DNA of 64,000 bases. Origin: Streptomyces tsukubensis (lineage in GTDB: Bacteria > Actinomycetota > Actinomycetes > Streptomycetales > Streptomycetaceae). The translations under genes were made by a program, and so were the position numbers. The notes beneath the pieces are model-generated. The model was given only the letters and a program-made list of their open reading frames with translations, had not been told where the DNA came from and did no database searches. The stretch lies in NCBI RefSeq assembly GCF_009296025.1, contig NZ_CP045178.1, positions 5,828,001 to 5,892,000 of the forward strand, written 5' to 3'. Shown here in pieces: positions 35,008-44,074 of this stretch (positions within the stretch are counted from its first letter, which is position 1; every line of letters starts with the position of its first letter).

Positions 35008-35769
35008 ATGAGCGGCACAGCTATCGGGACCGACTGGCGTGAGTGGCAGGAGAGCTGGGACCGGCAGCAGGAGTGGTATCTGCCGGACCGGGAGGAACGA
35101 TTCCGGATCATGCTGGACATGGTCGAGGCGCTGGCAGGCCCGAAGCCCCGGGTGCTGGATCTCGCGTGCGGTACCGGGAGTATCACCGACCGGCTGCTCA
35201 AGCGCTTCCCCGAAGCGGTCAGTACCGGTGTCGATCTCGACCCGGCGTTGCTCACCATCGCCAGGGGCACCTTCGAGGGGGACGACCGGGTCACCTTCGT
35301 GACCGCCGACCTGAAGGACCCGGACTGGACCGTGCTGCTGCCGTACGACTCGTACGACATGGTGCTGACCGCCACCGCTCTGCACTGGCTGCACACCGAC
35401 GCGCTCGCCGTCCTCTACGGGCAGCTCGCGGGGGTCGTCAGGGAGGGGGGTGGGTTCATGAACGCCGACCGGGTGGTCGACGCGGCGACGCCGAGGATCA
35501 ACGCGGCCGAACGGGCCCACCGGCATCTGGGCATGGACCGGGCCAAGGGCGAGGGGGTCCTCGACTGGGCCGAGTGGTGGCAGCTCGCCGCCGCCGACCC
35601 CGTGCTCGCGGAGCCCACCGCGCGGCGGTACGCCATCTACGGTGAGCACGCCGACGGTGACACCCCGTCGGTCGAGTGGCACGCGAGCGCCCTGCGCGCG
35701 GCCGGCTTCGACGAGGCGCGCGCCGTCTGGGCGTCTCCCTCCGACGCGCTCGTCCTCGCGCTCAAGTGA
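35008..35769 (+). CDS. Class I SAM-dependent methyltransferase
   Basis: 253 residues. Motif I is VLDLACGTGSIT (near 46-57), motif II VDLDPALL, and DMVLTATALHWL is the post-II region. The substrate is unknown. Start ATG 35008 after GGAGGG; an upstream frame to 34993 adds only MGGYA. Confidence 0.85.
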   Translation: MSGTAIGTDWREWQESWDRQQEWYLPDREERFRIMLDMVEALAGPKPRVLDLACGTGSITDRLLKRFPEAVSTGVDLDPALLTIARGTFEGDDRVTFVTADLKDPDWTVLLPYDSYDMVLTATALHWLHTDALAVLYGQLAGVVREGGGFMNADRVVDAATPRINAAERAHRHLGMDRAKGEGVLDWAEWWQLAAADPVLAEPTARRYAIYGEHADGDTPSVEWHASALRAAGFDEARAVWASPSDALVLALK

Positions 35770-35838
35770 TGGCTGTGCCGTGCGTGACACCCGCGGAGGC
35801 GTGAGGGGCCGCGACCGGTCTTCCCACACGGCGACGCG

Positions 35839-35873
35839 GAGGGGCGGTACGGCCATATTCCGTACCGCCCCTC
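35839..35873. terminator. Bidirectional terminator, methyltransferase and ABC operon
   Basis: Perfect 14-bp stem GAGGGGCGGTACGG (35839-35852) with 35860-35873, loop CCATATT, between converging genes. Confidence 0.9.
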
Positions 35874-35895
35874 TTCCCTCGCGTCCGCCGAGCGT

Positions 35896-36690
35896 TCACA
35901 GCACCTTCGACAGGAAGGACTTCGTCCGATCGTGCCGGGGGTCGGTCAGGACGTCGCGGGGATGGCCGGACTCCACGACGACGCCGCCGTCCATGAATAC
36001 CAGCGAGTCGCCCACCTCGCGGGCGAAGCCCATCTCATGGGTGACCACGATCATGGTCATACCGTCCTGAGCGAGCCCCCGCATCACGTCGAGGACATCG
36101 CCGACCAGCTCCGGGTCGAGCGCCGACGTCGGCTCGTCGAACAGCATCAGCTTCGGGTCCATCGCCAGCGCGCGGGCGATGGCCACCCGCTGCTGCTGGC
36201 CACCGGAGAGCTGCGAGGGGTAGCCGTCGGCCTTGTCCGCGAGGCCGACCCGGTCGAGGAGCTGTCCGGCACGCTCCCGCGCCTCCGCCTTGCTCACGCC
36301 CTTGACCTGCACGGGCGCCTCCATGATGTTCTCCAGCGCCGTCTTGTGCGGGAACAGGTTGAACCGTTGGAACACCATGCCGATGTCCCGGCGCCTGAGA
36401 GCGACCTCGCTGTCCTTCAGCTCGTACAGCTTGTCGCCGCGCTGGTGGTAGCCGACCAGTTCGCCGTCGACGTGGAGACGGCCGGCGTTGATCTTCTCCA
36501 GGTGGTTGATGCAGCGCAGGAATGTCGACTTACCCGAACCCGATGGGCCGATGAGGCAGAAGACCTCACCATTGGCCACCTCCAGGTCGATGCCCTTGAG
36601 CACCTCGACATTGCCGAAGGACTTGTGGACGCCCTCCGCCTTCACCATGGGGGGACGCTCGCGCGCGTCCTTCTTGGTCACATCGGTCAT
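35896..36690 (-). CDS. Polar amino-acid ABC transporter ATPase (GlnQ-like)
   Basis: 264 residues: Walker [11 protein letters not shown] loop, signature LSGGQQQRV, Walker [15 protein letters not shown] and switch His (VTHEMG). It powers uptake by the adjacent permease and lipoprotein. Its ATG overlaps the permease stop by 4 nt. The order on the minus strand is lipoprotein, permease, ATPase. Confidence 0.93.
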   Translation of the reverse strand: MTDVTKKDARERPPMVKAEGVHKSFGNVEVLKGIDLEVANGEVFCLIGPSGSGKSTFLRCINHLEKINAGRLHVDGELVGYHQRGDKLYELKDSEVALRRRDIGMVFQRFNLFPHKTALENIMEAPVQVKGVSKAEARERAGQLLDRVGLADKADGYPSQLSGGQQQRVAIARALAMDPKLMLFDEPTSALDPELVGDVLDVMRGLAQDGMTMIVVTHEMGFAREVGDSLVFMDGGVVVESGHPRDVLTDPRHDRTKSFLSKVL

Positions 36691-37622
36691 GCCATGCCTC
36701 CCTTCGGGCGGCCGAGCGAGAGAAGGTTGGCCCTGACCTTCTGGAACGGGGTGTTGGGCAGCTCGCGGCTCGACCCGCGCGCGTAGTACCGCTCGACGTA
36801 GAACTGTCCGATGCTCAGCACCGACGTCAGGATCAGATACCAGGCGGCGGAGACGAACAGCATCTCCACCGGGGCACCGGACGTCTGCCCGATGTCCTGG
36901 GCGGCGCGCAGCAACTCGGGATACTGCACGGCCGCGACAAGGGAGGTCGTCTTGAGCATGTTGATGACCTCGTTGCCCGTGGGCGGCACGATGACGCGCA
37001 TCGCCTGCGGGATGACGATGCGGCGCAGCGTCTTCGCGTGGCTCATGCCGAGCGCCTGCGACGCCTCGGTCTGTCCCTCGTCGACCGAGAGCAGGCCGGC
37101 CCGGCAGATCTCCGCCATGTACGCGGCCTCGTTGAGCCCGAGCCCGAGCAGTGCGGTCAGCAGCGGCGTCATGAACGACGACCAGTAGTCCTTGTAGATC
37201 GGCCCGAGGTTGACGTACTCGAAGACCAGACCCAGGTTGAACCAGACGAAGAGCTGTACCAGGACCGGCGTGCCCCGGAAGAACCAGATGTAGAACCAGG
37301 CGATGGACGAGGTCACCGGGTTCTTCGACAGGCGCATCACCGCGAGGACGACGCCGCCGACCACACCGATGAGCATCGAGAGGACCGTCAGCAGCATGGT
37401 CTTCTCCATGCCCCTGAGGATCCGGGAATCGAAGAAGTAGTCGGGGACGGCGCCCCAGTTGATCTTGCCCTGGGAGAAGGCGTAGATGATCACGACGAGG
37501 AGGGCGAGAGCGACGACCGCGGCTATGTAGCGGCCGTAGTGCCGAACCGGGATGGCCTTGATGGCCTGCGGGCCTGCCGGGGGAGCGTCCTCCGGACCCG
37601 CCTTGGTGATGTCAGCAGACAC
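36687..37622 (-). CDS. Polar amino-acid ABC transporter permease
   Basis: 311 residues, HisMQ family: about five helices, [14 protein letters not shown] and the EAA loop [21 protein letters not shown]. The N-terminal 30 residues are cytosolic and Pro-rich. A single permease gene implies a homodimer. Confidence 0.92.
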   Translation of the reverse strand: MSADITKAGPEDAPPAGPQAIKAIPVRHYGRYIAAVVALALLVVIIYAFSQGKINWGAVPDYFFDSRILRGMEKTMLLTVLSMLIGVVGGVVLAVMRLSKNPVTSSIAWFYIWFFRGTPVLVQLFVWFNLGLVFEYVNLGPIYKDYWSSFMTPLLTALLGLGLNEAAYMAEICRAGLLSVDEGQTEASQALGMSHAKTLRRIVIPQAMRVIVPPTGNEVINMLKTTSLVAAVQYPELLRAAQDIGQTSGAPVEMLFVSAAWYLILTSVLSIGQFYVERYYARGSSRELPNTPFQKVRANLLSLGRPKGGMA

Positions 37623-37736
37623 GGGTGTTGCCTTTCGACGACTCGGTGAACCGGCCGGCGCGGGGCCCTCGTGGGGCGGGGCTCACGCGCGGGGGCGGGC
37701 GGCGGGCGACCCGGGCCGCCCGCCGCTGGAGCGCGG

Positions 37737-38711
37737 TCACTTGCCGCCGTTGACCTTGGCCGCGGTGACCTTTCCCGCGTCGACGCCCCACTTGGCGATG
37801 ATCTTGTCGTACTCGCCGTTCTCGATGATGGCGTCGAGCGCGGCCTTGACCGCGTCACGGAGCTGGGTGTTCGACTTGGCGAAGGCGATGCCGTAGGGGG
37901 CCGCCTCCACCTGCTCGCCGACCAGCTCGAAGTCCTTGCCGCCGCCCGAGGTCTTCACCGCGTACGCCGCCACGGGGAAGTCCGAGGAACCGGCGTCGCC
38001 GCCGCCCGCGCGCAGCCGCGTCTGGGCCTGCTGGTCGTTGTCGTACGACTCGATGGCGAGCTTCTTGCCCGCAGGACACTTCTTCGCCTGCGACTTGGCG
38101 AGGTCGTCGGAGACCGTGCCGCGCTGAAGAACGACCTTCTTGCCGCAGAGGTCGTCCCAGGTCTTGATGGACTGGGTCTTGCCCTTCGGGGTGTAGATCG
38201 AGACTCCCGCGGTGAAGTAGTCGACGAAGTCGACGCCCTCTCCGACCTTTTTCCCGGTCTCCGCGTCGACGCCGTTCTGCCGGTCCGCCGTGTCCGTCAT
38301 GGCCGACATCGCGAGGTCGTAGCGCTTGGAGCGCAGTCCCGTGAGCAGTGTGTCGAATGTGCCGTTCTCGAATTGGAACTCCACACCGAGCTGCTTGCCG
38401 AGCGCCGTGGCGAGATCAAGGTCGAGACCGACCGTCTTACCCGACTTGTCCTTGAATTCGACGGGCGGGTAGGCGATGTCGGATCCGACCTTGACGACGC
38501 CCTTGTCGCGGATCTCCTTGGGGAGTTTTCCGGCCAGCGGAGCGGAAGCGGAACTCCCGCCGCCGGTCTTCTTGCCGGAGTCCTTGCCGCTGTCGTCCTT
38601 GGTCTGGTCGCCGCAGCCGGCCAGCAGCAGAGTGCCGGCCACCGCGATCGCACCGGCCGCGGCTATCCGGGACTTGGCGGCGCCGCTGTGGCGCGTCGTG
38701 TTTGCGGTCAT
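37737..38711 (-). CDS. Polar amino-acid ABC transporter binding lipoprotein
   Basis: 324 residues. The signal peptide has lipobox LLAGC (Cys33), then a Lys/Gly/Ser linker and an SBP_bac_3 domain (VGSDIAYPPVEFKDKSGKTVGLDLDLATAL). The family binds glutamine, glutamate, arginine and similar amino acids; the exact ligand is unknown. It is the first gene of the operon; 114 bases separate it from the permease. A consensus -35 TTGACA is present about 130 bases upstream on the minus strand, but no matching -10 is clear. Confidence 0.92.
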   Translation of the reverse strand: MTANTTRHSGAAKSRIAAAGAIAVAGTLLLAGCGDQTKDDSGKDSGKKTGGGSSASAPLAGKLPKEIRDKGVVKVGSDIAYPPVEFKDKSGKTVGLDLDLATALGKQLGVEFQFENGTFDTLLTGLRSKRYDLAMSAMTDTADRQNGVDAETGKKVGEGVDFVDYFTAGVSIYTPKGKTQSIKTWDDLCGKKVVLQRGTVSDDLAKSQAKKCPAGKKLAIESYDNDQQAQTRLRAGGGDAGSSDFPVAAYAVKTSGGGKDFELVGEQVEAAPYGIAFAKSNTQLRDAVKAALDAIIENGEYDKIIAKWGVDAGKVTAAKVNGGK

Positions 38712-39395
38712 GGTGGGTTCCTCCGGCGGTGACAGGCAATTGCCGATGGGTCGGCCGGCCGCCCCTTCCGGACGGTCGCGACCTTGAGTGATTACGGCAT
38801 CTTGCCATTCGGACCAGCCAATTCAGTAAGCCGACCATGTCAAAATCGGGTAACGGACGATATGGCCATGGCGATGCGTATGTCCGTCACGCCCTGGTGC
38901 GTGACGAGTTGAGTGAGGGGCAATTCGGTCCTATGCGTCGTCTTGTGGGCATCCCTGAGATGTGAAGCGCCGTTATTTCCGTCGCCGACGGAGAGTCGCC
39001 CGGCGTCGGCCCCCTGGGGGAAACAGGCCGGACCACCGCTCCGTACGCGAGCTGAGGGACGCCTCCGGTGACGGTCGGTAGGGCGTGCGGCCCGGCCGCA
39101 CCGCGTGACGCGGGGTGGCGGAGAGCGATGTGGCGAGGCCGGGAGCGTGCGCACGGCGGGGATACGGGTCGTGCCCAGCGGGACTCATCCGGTAGAAAAG
39201 ACGGTTACACCCCTCATCCGGGGCTCAGGGCGCGTGTGCGGCGCGTCCGCGCGTACGTGCTCCGAGACGGCTCCCCACCAGTGGAGACCTGGCCAAGGTG
39301 CCCGGTCTGCCGGACTCGGCGTACGCGGTGCCCGCCCGTCCCCCAACCGGGGACGGTCACCCTCAATTGATGAAAAAGTAAAGGGGTCAGACAAC
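38712..39395. other. 684-base gap between the ABC operon and malic enzyme
   Basis: Divergent promoter region. It contains imperfect dyads near 38975-39020 (CGTCGCCGACGG, CCCCTGGGGG) and an A/T-rich patch just before the malic enzyme start (TTGATGAAAAAGTAAAGGGG). Long frames exist on both strands but show no ribosome site or family likeness, so I list no gene. The structured 39000 area could be a leader RNA element. Confidence 0.4.
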
Positions 39396-40571
39396 GTGGC
39401 AACGGACCAGGACAATCCGCTCGACCACCCCGCTTTTCCGCTGCACCGCGGCGGGAAGATGGCCATTCAGGCCACCGTGCCGGTCCACGACAAGGACGAT
39501 CTGTCGCTCGCCTACACACCCGGCGTCGCCGAGGTGTGCAGCGCCATCGCCGAGCGGCCCGAACTCGTCCACGAGTACACCTGGAAGTCCAAGGTGGTCG
39601 CCGTCGTCACCGACGGGACGGCCGTGCTCGGACTCGGTGACATCGGGCCCGAGGCCTCCCTGCCTGTGATGGAGGGCAAGGCCATCCTCTTCAAGCAATT
39701 CGGTGGCGTGGACGCGGTGCCGATCGCGCTGGCCACCACCGATGTCGACGAGATCGTCGAGACGGTCGTGCGGCTCGCCCCCTCCTTCGGCGGCGTGAAC
39801 CTGGAGGACATCGCCGCGCCCCGCTGCTTCGAGATCGAACGCAAGCTCCAGGAGCGGCTGGACATTCCTGTCTTCCACGACGACCAGCACGGCACCGCCG
39901 TCGTCACCCTCGCCGCGCTGCGCAACGCGGCGAAGCTGACCGGGCGGCAGATCAAGGAGTTGCGGGCGGTCATCTCCGGGGCGGGTGCGGCCGGGATCGC
40001 CATCGCCAAATTCCTGCTGGCCGCCGGCATCGGCGATGTCGCCGTCGCCGACCGCAAGGGCATCGTCAGTGCGGACAGGGACGACCTCACGCCGGTCAAG
40101 CGGGAACTCGCCGAGATCACCAACCACGCGGGGCTGTCCGGGTCCCTCGAATCCGCCCTCGACGGCGCGGACGTCTACATCGGCGTCTCCGGAGGCACTG
40201 TGCCGGAGGAGGCCGTGGCCTCCATGGCCCCCGGTGCCTTCGTCTTCGCCATGGCCAACCCGAACCCCGAGGTCCAGCCGGACATCGCCCACAAGTACGC
40301 GTCCGTGGTGGCCACCGGGCGCAGTGACTACCCCAACCAGATCAACAACGTCCTCGCGTTTCCCGGTATCTTCGCCGGCGCCTTCGAGGTGCGGGCCTCC
40401 CGGATCACGGAGGGTATGAAGATCGCCGCGGCCGAGGCGCTCGCGGATGTCGTCGGGGAAGAGGTGTCGGCGGACTACGTCATTCCGTCACCGTTCGATG
40501 AACGGGTCGCGCCCGCCGTCACGCGGGCTGTGGCAGCGGCCGCTCGGGCCGAAGGGGTCGCCAGGAACTGA
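39396..40571 (+). CDS. Malic enzyme (NAD(P)-dependent)
   Basis: 391 residues. [11 protein letters not shown] near 45, [45 protein letters not shown] and the Rossmann [16 protein letters not shown] mark the short bacterial type without a C-terminal phosphotransacetylase domain. It decarboxylates malate to pyruvate, making NAD(P)H. The S. coelicolor gene in this place is reported as the NADP+ enzyme; cofactor choice is not provable here. GTG 39396 follows AAAGGGG; the longer frame from 39105 has no such site. Confidence 0.93.
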   Translation: MATDQDNPLDHPAFPLHRGGKMAIQATVPVHDKDDLSLAYTPGVAEVCSAIAERPELVHEYTWKSKVVAVVTDGTAVLGLGDIGPEASLPVMEGKAILFKQFGGVDAVPIALATTDVDEIVETVVRLAPSFGGVNLEDIAAPRCFEIERKLQERLDIPVFHDDQHGTAVVTLAALRNAAKLTGRQIKELRAVISGAGAAGIAIAKFLLAAGIGDVAVADRKGIVSADRDDLTPVKRELAEITNHAGLSGSLESALDGADVYIGVSGGTVPEEAVASMAPGAFVFAMANPNPEVQPDIAHKYASVVATGRSDYPNQINNVLAFPGIFAGAFEVRASRITEGMKIAAAEALADVVGEEVSADYVIPSPFDERVAPAVTRAVAAAARAEGVARN

Positions 40572-40572
40572 T

Positions 40573-40595
40573 CCGCCGAGGCGGCCCCTCGGCGG
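40573..40595 (+). terminator. Terminator after malic enzyme
   Basis: CCGCCGAG (40573-40580) pairs with CTCGGCGG (40588-40595), 7-nt loop, directly after the stop. A second, longer hairpin (CCCGGCCCGGC with its near-perfect complement) follows at 40674-40702. Confidence 0.7.
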
Positions 40596-40753
40596 GCCGC
40601 CCGGTCCGTTGCGGCGCGCGGCGCGCGGGGGCCCGACCAACGGACCTGTGCGCCTTTGCGTCGGACTGTGGGTCCCGGCCCGGCCCGCGTGACCGGGCCG
40701 GGCGCCCGCCTTCGGTGATTCCTTTGTGGCCGCTCGGCGGGGCACCTATCGTC

Positions 40754-41734
40754 ATGTCCATGTTTTCCGTCTTCGCAGCGCGTATCGACCGTGAACAGCC
40801 GCTGAACGGACTTGAGTCGGGGGAGAGGCCCGCGCCGGCGGAGCGTCCTGGCTGGACCACCGTGAACGTCAGGGCCGCCTCGCTCAACCACCATGACCTG
40901 TGGTCACTGCGTGGAGTGGGGCTGGGGCAGGCGCAACTTCCCATGATCCTCGGCTGTGACGCCTCGGGGGTCGACCAGGACGGCAACGAGGTCGTACTGC
41001 ACTCCGTGATCGGAGAGACCGGACACGGCGTGGGGCCTCGTGAGCGTCGCACACTGCTCACCGAGAAATATCAGGGCGCTTTCGCGGAACAGGTCACCGT
41101 GCCCACGTGGAACGTGCTGCCCAAGCCGCCCGAGCTGAGCTTCGCAGAGGCCGCCTGCCTGCCCACCGCCTGGCTCACCGCCTACCGGATGCTCTTCACC
41201 AACGCCGGGGTACGGCCCGGTGACTCCGTGCTCGTGCAGGGCGCGGGAGGGGGCGTCGCCACCGCGGCGATCGTGCTCGGGCGCGCCGCGGGGCTGCGTG
41301 TCTACGTCACCAGCAGGGACGCCGGTCGCCGGGCACGGGCCGTCGAACTCGGGGCCCTGGAGGCATTCGAGCCCGGCGCGCGGCTTCCGCAGCGGGTGGA
41401 CGCGGTCATCGAGACCGTCGGGGCCGCCACGTGGTCGCACTCGATCAAATCCCTGCGGCCCGGCGGAACTGTCGTGATCGCGGGTGCGACCAGCGGCGAC
41501 CGGCCCTCGCACGCCGAACTGACCCGCGTCTTCTTCCTTGAGCTGAAGATCGTGGGATCCACCATGGGGTCCAAGGGGGAATTCGAGGACCTGCTCTCCT
41601 TCTGCGCCCTCACCGGCGTACGTCCCTTGGTGGACGAGACGCTGCCGCTGGACAAGGCGCGCGAGGGGTTCGAGAAGCTGGAGTCGGGCGGCCAGTTCGG
41701 GAAGATCGTGTTCACCGTCGGACAGTCCTCCTGA
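40754..41734 (+). CDS. Zinc-type alcohol dehydrogenase-like / quinone oxidoreductase
   Basis: 326 residues, MDR superfamily. ASLNHHDLWSLRGVG at the N-terminus, a GroES-like fold, then the Rossmann site VLVQGAGGGVATAAIVLGRA. The structural-zinc cysteines are absent (ERRTLLTEKYQGAFAEQ replaces the loop), so it is more likely a zinc-free quinone-reductase-like member. Two ATGs, 40754 and 40760, are possible; GGCGGGG upstream favours the first. Confidence 0.85.
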   Translation: MSMFSVFAARIDREQPLNGLESGERPAPAERPGWTTVNVRAASLNHHDLWSLRGVGLGQAQLPMILGCDASGVDQDGNEVVLHSVIGETGHGVGPRERRTLLTEKYQGAFAEQVTVPTWNVLPKPPELSFAEAACLPTAWLTAYRMLFTNAGVRPGDSVLVQGAGGGVATAAIVLGRAAGLRVYVTSRDAGRRARAVELGALEAFEPGARLPQRVDAVIETVGAATWSHSIKSLRPGGTVVIAGATSGDRPSHAELTRVFFLELKIVGSTMGSKGEFEDLLSFCALTGVRPLVDETLPLDKAREGFEKLESGGQFGKIVFTVGQSS

Positions 41735-41802
41735 TCACTGCCTCCCGATCACTGCCTCCCGATCACCGTCTCCCGATCACCGTCTCCTGATCACTGTCCA
41801 CC
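41733..41802 (+). repeat. Five 14-bp tandem repeats starting in a stop codon
   Basis: GATCACTGCCTCCC occurs five times head to tail (41733, 41747, 41761, 41775, 41789); copies 1 and 2 are identical and later copies have one to four changes. The first unit includes the last two bases of the dehydrogenase stop codon. The array ends 28 bases before the operator at 41831. Confidence 0.9.
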
Positions 41803-41830
41803 GACCTGCGGCGCCACTGCATCCCCAGAG

Positions 41831-41877
41831 ATGTCAATGTAGGTTGACGCCATCGGGTCGTCAATCTACATTGACAT
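41831..41877 (+). promoter_or_regulatory. Promoter with tandem palindromic operators, leaderless start
   Basis: Two 16-bp dyads, GTCAATGTAGGTTGAC (41833-41848) and GTCAATCTACATTGAC (41860-41875), share GTCAA-N6-TTGAC and are 27 bp apart centre to centre. The whole is also a 19-bp inverted repeat with one mismatch. -35 TTGACG (41844-41849) lies in the first, -10 TACATT (41867-41872) in the second, spacer 17. The start would be at 41879/41880, the A of the ATG of the HTH gene. Confidence 0.85.
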
Positions 41878-41879
41878 GC

Positions 41880-42089
41880 ATGACTGAAGCGACGGAATTG
41901 GCCGAGCGGACGGGGGACCGCGACCCGCGGATCGGGCTGCGGGCCGTCGCCGCGTTGCGGCGGCTGCTCGAACAGCTCGAAGCGGTCCAGGTGCGTAGTG
42001 CGCGCAACCAGGGCTGGTCGTGGCAGGAGATCGCAGCCGAACTCGGCGTCAGCAGGCAGGCCGTGCACAAGAAGTACGGGAGGCATTGA
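41880..42089 (+). CDS. Small helix-turn-helix protein
   Basis: 69 residues. A helical N-terminal half (LRAVAALRRLLEQLEAVQVRSA) may dimerise, and a C-terminal HTH (NQGWSWQEIAAELGVSRQAVHKKYGRH) resembles sigma region 4 or MarR-like recognition helices. It is probably the regulator that binds the tandem palindromes overlapping its own promoter. The mRNA is probably leaderless. The stop overlaps the ClpN-domain gene start (TGATG). Small HTH/ClpN pairs of this kind recur in actinobacteria to my knowledge, but their role is not described. Confidence 0.85.
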   Translation: MTEATELAERTGDRDPRIGLRAVAALRRLLEQLEAVQVRSARNQGWSWQEIAAELGVSRQAVHKKYGRH

Positions 42090-42652
42090 TGTTCGAACGC
42101 TTTACACAGAGCGCCCGTGAGGTGGTCACGAGTGCGATCGAACACTCCGGGCGGGTGGGAGCGGGCCGGGTCGAACCTGAACACATGCTGCTCGCGCTGA
42201 TGGACAGGAAGGGCACCCGGGCAGCCTCTGCTCTGGCGTCTCTCGGCATCAGCGGCGAGGGCAGGGGTGCGGTCGAGACGGCGCTCGAAGCGGCCCGGAG
42301 GCGCGGCGGACTCTCCGAATCCGACACGGAGGCCCTGGCCGGACTCGGGATCGACCTCACTCGGATCGTGGAACGAGTGGAAGCCGCCCATGGCGTGGGC
42401 GCCCTCGATGGTGAGCGTCGGCGTGCCCGGGGAGGCGGCAGGAGCAGGCCGTTCTCCCGGGAGGCGAAGGATGTCCTGGCGAGGACCTTGCTCATCACCA
42501 AGGGCCAGGGCGACCGTCACATCGGTGACGAGCACATCCTGCTCGCGCTGGTGGCCGGGCCCGGCGTGGTCTCCGACGTGCTGGCCAAACGGGGTGCCAC
42601 ATACGGAGCCGTGCATCGCGCCCTCTACGGAGCCGACGGAACCCGGGGGTGA
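42089..42652 (+). CDS. Clp N-domain protein without ATPase
   Basis: 187 residues: two Clp_N repeats, at about 1-75 (FERFTQSAREVVTSAIEHSGRVGAGRVEPEHMLLALM) and 115-185 (FSREAKDVLARTLLITKGQGDRHIGDEHILLALV), joined by an Arg/Gly linker. These are the substrate/adaptor-binding repeats of ClpC/ClpB, here with no AAA+ module, so it could be a free adaptor or a decoy for ClpC. It is translationally coupled to the HTH gene. Confidence 0.9.
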   Translation: MFERFTQSAREVVTSAIEHSGRVGAGRVEPEHMLLALMDRKGTRAASALASLGISGEGRGAVETALEAARRRGGLSESDTEALAGLGIDLTRIVERVEAAHGVGALDGERRRARGGGRSRPFSREAKDVLARTLLITKGQGDRHIGDEHILLALVAGPGVVSDVLAKRGATYGAVHRALYGADGTRG

Positions 42653-42702
42653 GCCGGGTGACCGCGCCGTCGGAGGCCGTCCGGTGGCGCGGCCACCCGC
42701 CG

Positions 42703-42838
42703 TGCGGTGAAGCGGATCACCGATGTCGGGAGGTGCGGCCTACCGTGGTGCGGTGAAGCGGCCCACCGCCGTGCGATGAGGCGGCCCACCGATGTCCGGA
42801 GGTGCGGCCCACCGATGTGCGGAGGTGCGGCCCACTCG
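42703..42838. repeat. Six 23-bp tandem repeats between converging genes
   Basis: Unit TGCGGTGAAGCGGCCCACCG(NNG), starts at 42703, 42726, 42749, 42772, 42795 and 42818 (last one short). Copies differ at several positions. The tract codes for Cys/Gly/Arg strings in one frame without a plausible start, so I take it as non-coding. Confidence 0.9.
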
Positions 42839-42909
42839 CGGTCGGCTCCGCCTCCGCCCGCAGCCGTCTTGGAGGAAGATGGCGTAACCGCGCCGTGCTG
42901 CTCCGTCGT

Positions 42910-44073
42910 TCACTTGGTCGGACTCCGCAGTAGCGAGCCTATGTGGGCCGCGGCCGTCGACAGATGGCGGCGGGCTTCCCGTAGTTGCTCGTCCGTCACG
43001 CCGTGGTCACGTGCCGTGTCGCGGACATCGTCACGGAAGCGGTCCAGCAGGCGGTCCAGGTCCCGTGCGGCGTCGCCCGACGATGTCTCGTGCGCCCACG
43101 ACGGCTGGTAGGTCACGTCCAGGTCATCGGTGGCCGGGATTCGGTCCACGGGAACCTCGTCCTTCACGAACCATCGTCCCCCGTCCCCGGGGGCGGCGTC
43201 TCGCGGTCCCTCGGCCGGGGATGCGCTCGCGGCACCCGGGGCCCGAGGGGTGTCGGCCCCCTGCTCGTCCTCCCACTCCGTGCCCGTCGGACCGTGCCCG
43301 GTGGGGGACGACCCCGAGAAGGGCCACCCCGAGCGGCTGAACTCCTTGGTCAGTTCGGTGATCCCGTCCCGCACGCCTGCCGGCCAGTCACCCCGTGCGA
43401 AGTGGCTCTGTACCTGGTCCTGGACGCGCCGTGCGATGCGCTGGACTTCCTCCTGGGCCTGGGTGCGAGCCTCCCTGGCCTGCTCCCATGCTGCCTCCTG
43501 CGCCTCCTTGGCCTGGCGCTTGGCCTGCTGGGTCTCCTCGCGGGCGCGCCTGCTCTCGTCCTTCGCGCGCCTGGCCTGCTCCTTCCACTCCAGCTTGGCC
43601 CGGCGCAGCTCCTCCTTCGCGACGCGCCATGTCTCCTTCTCCGAGGAGGCCGCCTTCTCATGTTCCTGGCCCGGTCCGGAAGACTGCCGGGCCCGAGTGG
43701 CCGCCGCGCGCATCTCACGACGGAGATCACCCGCCGCGCCCCGCACGTCGTCACGTATCTCGGCGGCCAGCTCGGCCACCGACTCGCGGATCTCCAGCTC
43801 AAGCTCGGCCAGTTCGCCGCTGCGGCGGGCCAGTTCCGCACGGCCCGCTTCGGTGATCGCGTAGACCTTGCGGCCACCTTCTGTGGTGTGGGTGACCAGA
43901 CCCTCGGCTTCCAGCTTCGCGAGGCGCGGATAGACCGTGCCCGCCGACGGTGCGTACAGCCCCTGGAAGCGCTCCTCCAGCAGGCGGATCACCTCGTACC
44001 CGTGGCGGGGGGCCTCGTCCAGCAGCTTCAGCAGGTAGAGGCGCAGTCGGCCGTGGGCGAAGACGGGGGCCAT
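42910..44073 (-). CDS. PadR-family regulator with long coiled-coil extension
   Basis: 387 residues, far longer than the usual 110-180. The PadR winged helix is at about 5-80 (LYLLKLLDEAPRHGYEVIRLLEERFQG, SAGTVYPRLAKLEAEGLV). Residues about 80-240 are a charged coiled coil rich in Glu, Arg and Ala (KEELRRAKLEWKEQARRAKD), then an acidic linker and a C-terminal helical segment. Start ATG 44073 follows GAAGGTG and lies beside the end of the DUF4097 gene, so the two form an operon. Confidence 0.88.
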   Translation of the reverse strand: MAPVFAHGRLRLYLLKLLDEAPRHGYEVIRLLEERFQGLYAPSAGTVYPRLAKLEAEGLVTHTTEGGRKVYAITEAGRAELARRSGELAELELEIRESVAELAAEIRDDVRGAAGDLRREMRAAATRARQSSGPGQEHEKAASSEKETWRVAKEELRRAKLEWKEQARRAKDESRRAREETQQAKRQAKEAQEAAWEQAREARTQAQEEVQRIARRVQDQVQSHFARGDWPAGVRDGITELTKEFSRSGWPFSGSSPTGHGPTGTEWEDEQGADTPRAPGAASASPAEGPRDAAPGDGGRWFVKDEVPVDRIPATDDLDVTYQPSWAHETSSGDAARDLDRLLDRFRDDVRDTARDHGVTDEQLREARRHLSTAAAHIGSLLRSPTK

Positions 44074-44074
44074 C

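Noticed and set aside
39000..39060. Riboswitch (such as the c-di-AMP type) in the malic enzyme upstream region
   Set aside because: There are GC-rich dyads, but I could not match the conserved core of any known class, and malic enzyme is not a usual target.
42653..42909. CRISPR array
   Set aside because: The 23-bp units are directly tandem, with no unique spacers between them and no cas genes in the window.
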